64,000 nt of DNA from Nanobdellota archaeon (GTDB lineage: Archaea; Nanobdellota; Nanobdellia; Pacearchaeales; GW2011-AR1): NCBI GenBank assembly GCA_030648155.1, contig JAUSIK010000008.1, positions 62,001-126,000 on the forward strand, in the 5' to 3' direction. Positions 63,296 through 64,000 of this stretch are shown one piece after another. Made by a program: the position numbers and the translations under genes. Positions within the stretch are counted from its first letter, which is position 1. Every line of letters begins with the position of its first letter. The notes under the pieces were generated by a model. That model was not told the origin of the DNA. It saw nothing but the letters and a program-made list of their open reading frames with translations, and searched no databases.

Positions 63296-63727
63296 TTAAG
63301 CAACTACAGCTACTTCAGCCTTTTTTTCCTCTACTTTAGGCTCTTCTTTCTTATTTTGATCTGGAAAAATTTCTTCCAATTTTTTCTTTCCATGCTTTAA
63401 AACTTTAATATTAATTTGTACTACCTTTTCCGATATAACTTTCCCTCTAACTGTTTTTCTTAATCTTACCCCATCTCTTTTGTCATTCATCCCCCATCCT
63501 TTTTTTAGCATTAATCTTCTTAATCCAAGTCCTTCAACATCTTTTGATAAAGGAAATCCAGAAAGGTCACTTCCTCCGCTTAGTAAAAATAAGTAACCTG
63601 AAAAATCCTCTCCAAATTCTTTGCCGTCAATTTCTTCACCTATGGATTTTCCCATTAAGAAATCCGCATCTCTTTCCATTCTCCATGCTTTTCCTTTATT
63701 GTCTCCAATAATAAACTTAAATACCAT
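63296..63727 (-). CDS. rps6e: Ribosomal protein S6e
   Basis: 143 residues. FKFIIGDNKGKAWRMERDADF at the start, then GEEIDGKEFGEDFSGYLFLL and GSDLSGFPLSKDVEG match S6e. The C-terminus is Lys/Glu-rich. It heads the unit with aIF2 gamma downstream. A TATA-like GTTTTTAAAAC lies about 27 bases upstream of the ATG. Confidence 0.94.
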   Translation of the reverse strand: MVFKFIIGDNKGKAWRMERDADFLMGKSIGEEIDGKEFGEDFSGYLFLLSGGSDLSGFPLSKDVEGLGLRRLMLKKGWGMNDKRDGVRLRKTVRGKVISEKVVQINIKVLKHGKKKLEEIFPDQNKKEEPKVEEKKAEVAVVA

Positions 63728-63900
63728 ATTCTTTCAAGATTTTGAGGGTTTTTAAAACCTTCCCTAGAAGCGGCTTTGTTTGATAAGTAATCTCTGTTTA
63801 AAAAGTCCTATTTTTATTCTTTTGCACAAAAAAACAGAGAAGCTTTAACTTTAGTTATAAAGAAACTATTTTCTGAGAATTATCACAAAATCAACTATCT

Positions 63901-63999
63901 CTATTTTGAAGCTCTTGTTCTGCTAAACATTTTTCTGCCAATTTCATAGATTCCAGATAAGACATTTGTTGCAACAGGAATTAAAAGAGCTTCTGGATG
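63901..63999 (-). CDS. Partial gene at right edge
   Basis: The last 32 codons of a minus-strand gene whose start is outside the window (stop TAG at 63901-63903). The sequence HPEALLIPVATNVLSGIYEI is followed by a basic end (GRKMFSRTRASK). It may be a membrane protein, but too little is visible to assign it. Confidence 0.5.
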   Translation of the reverse strand, partial: HPEALLIPVATNVLSGIYEIGRKMFSRTRASK

Positions 64000-64000
64000 T

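Noticed and set aside
1..64000. CRISPR arrays and rRNA genes
   Set aside because: No regular repeat-spacer series and no rRNA signature was found on either strand.

Overview
The window looks like a chromosome segment of a small-genome DPANN archaeon (Woesearchaeota/Pacearchaeota-like). The AT-rich parts encode archaeal-type information-processing proteins (S27ae, S24e, Spt4, Rpo7, aIF2 gamma, S6e, HisRS, ScpA, archaeal YchF) and tRNAs, one with an archaeal-type intron. Many genes carry a TATA box about 25-26 bases before the start codon, the leaderless archaeal arrangement; I used that spacing to correct several starts.

Layout. 1-18,961 is a host exoprotein island: giant membrane-anchored beta-helix proteins, a subtilisin-family protease, Cys-rich and Ig-like surface proteins, two putative lipoproteins, and three proteins with dockerin-like calcium-binding modules. 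19,057-35,261 holds short host genes: NYN-domain proteins (one broken), an EgtD-like methyltransferase, YchF, two PIN toxin-antitoxin pairs, rhomboid, DoxX-like, MFS, hisS, a vWA protein, scpA, and tRNA-Glu, an intron-bearing tRNA-Ile and tRNA-His.

35,486-54,992 is a 19.5-kb integrated element with visibly higher GC and different codon use. It is bounded by an exact 16-bp direct repeat, has a tyrosine recombinase just inside the left end, and has a 15-bp inverted repeat near each end. Joining the ends rebuilds a symmetric attP. Two thirds of it codes for four large secreted proteins (beta-helix, lipase-like, FG-GAP/PKD/cohesin-like, sialidase-like), all ending in a dockerin-like tail of the type seen in host proteins at 4,444 and 9,524. 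The rest encodes an ArdC-like protein and small unknown proteins. Its promoters are archaeal. The insertion appears to split a structured RNA gene whose outer strands (35,428-35,440 and 55,071-55,083) still pair over 13 bp.

55,120-64,000 returns to host sequence: a small membrane protein, a second MFS paralogue, the S27ae-S24e-Spt4-Rpo7 cluster, a UvrD-like helicase-nuclease, aIF2 gamma and S6e. Spt4 and aIF2 gamma both lack the zinc-binding cysteines typical of their families.

The most interesting reading is that a mobile element delivers cohesin/dockerin-type surface proteins to an archaeon whose own exoproteins use the same tail. Family calls come from motif recognition only; no database search was run.
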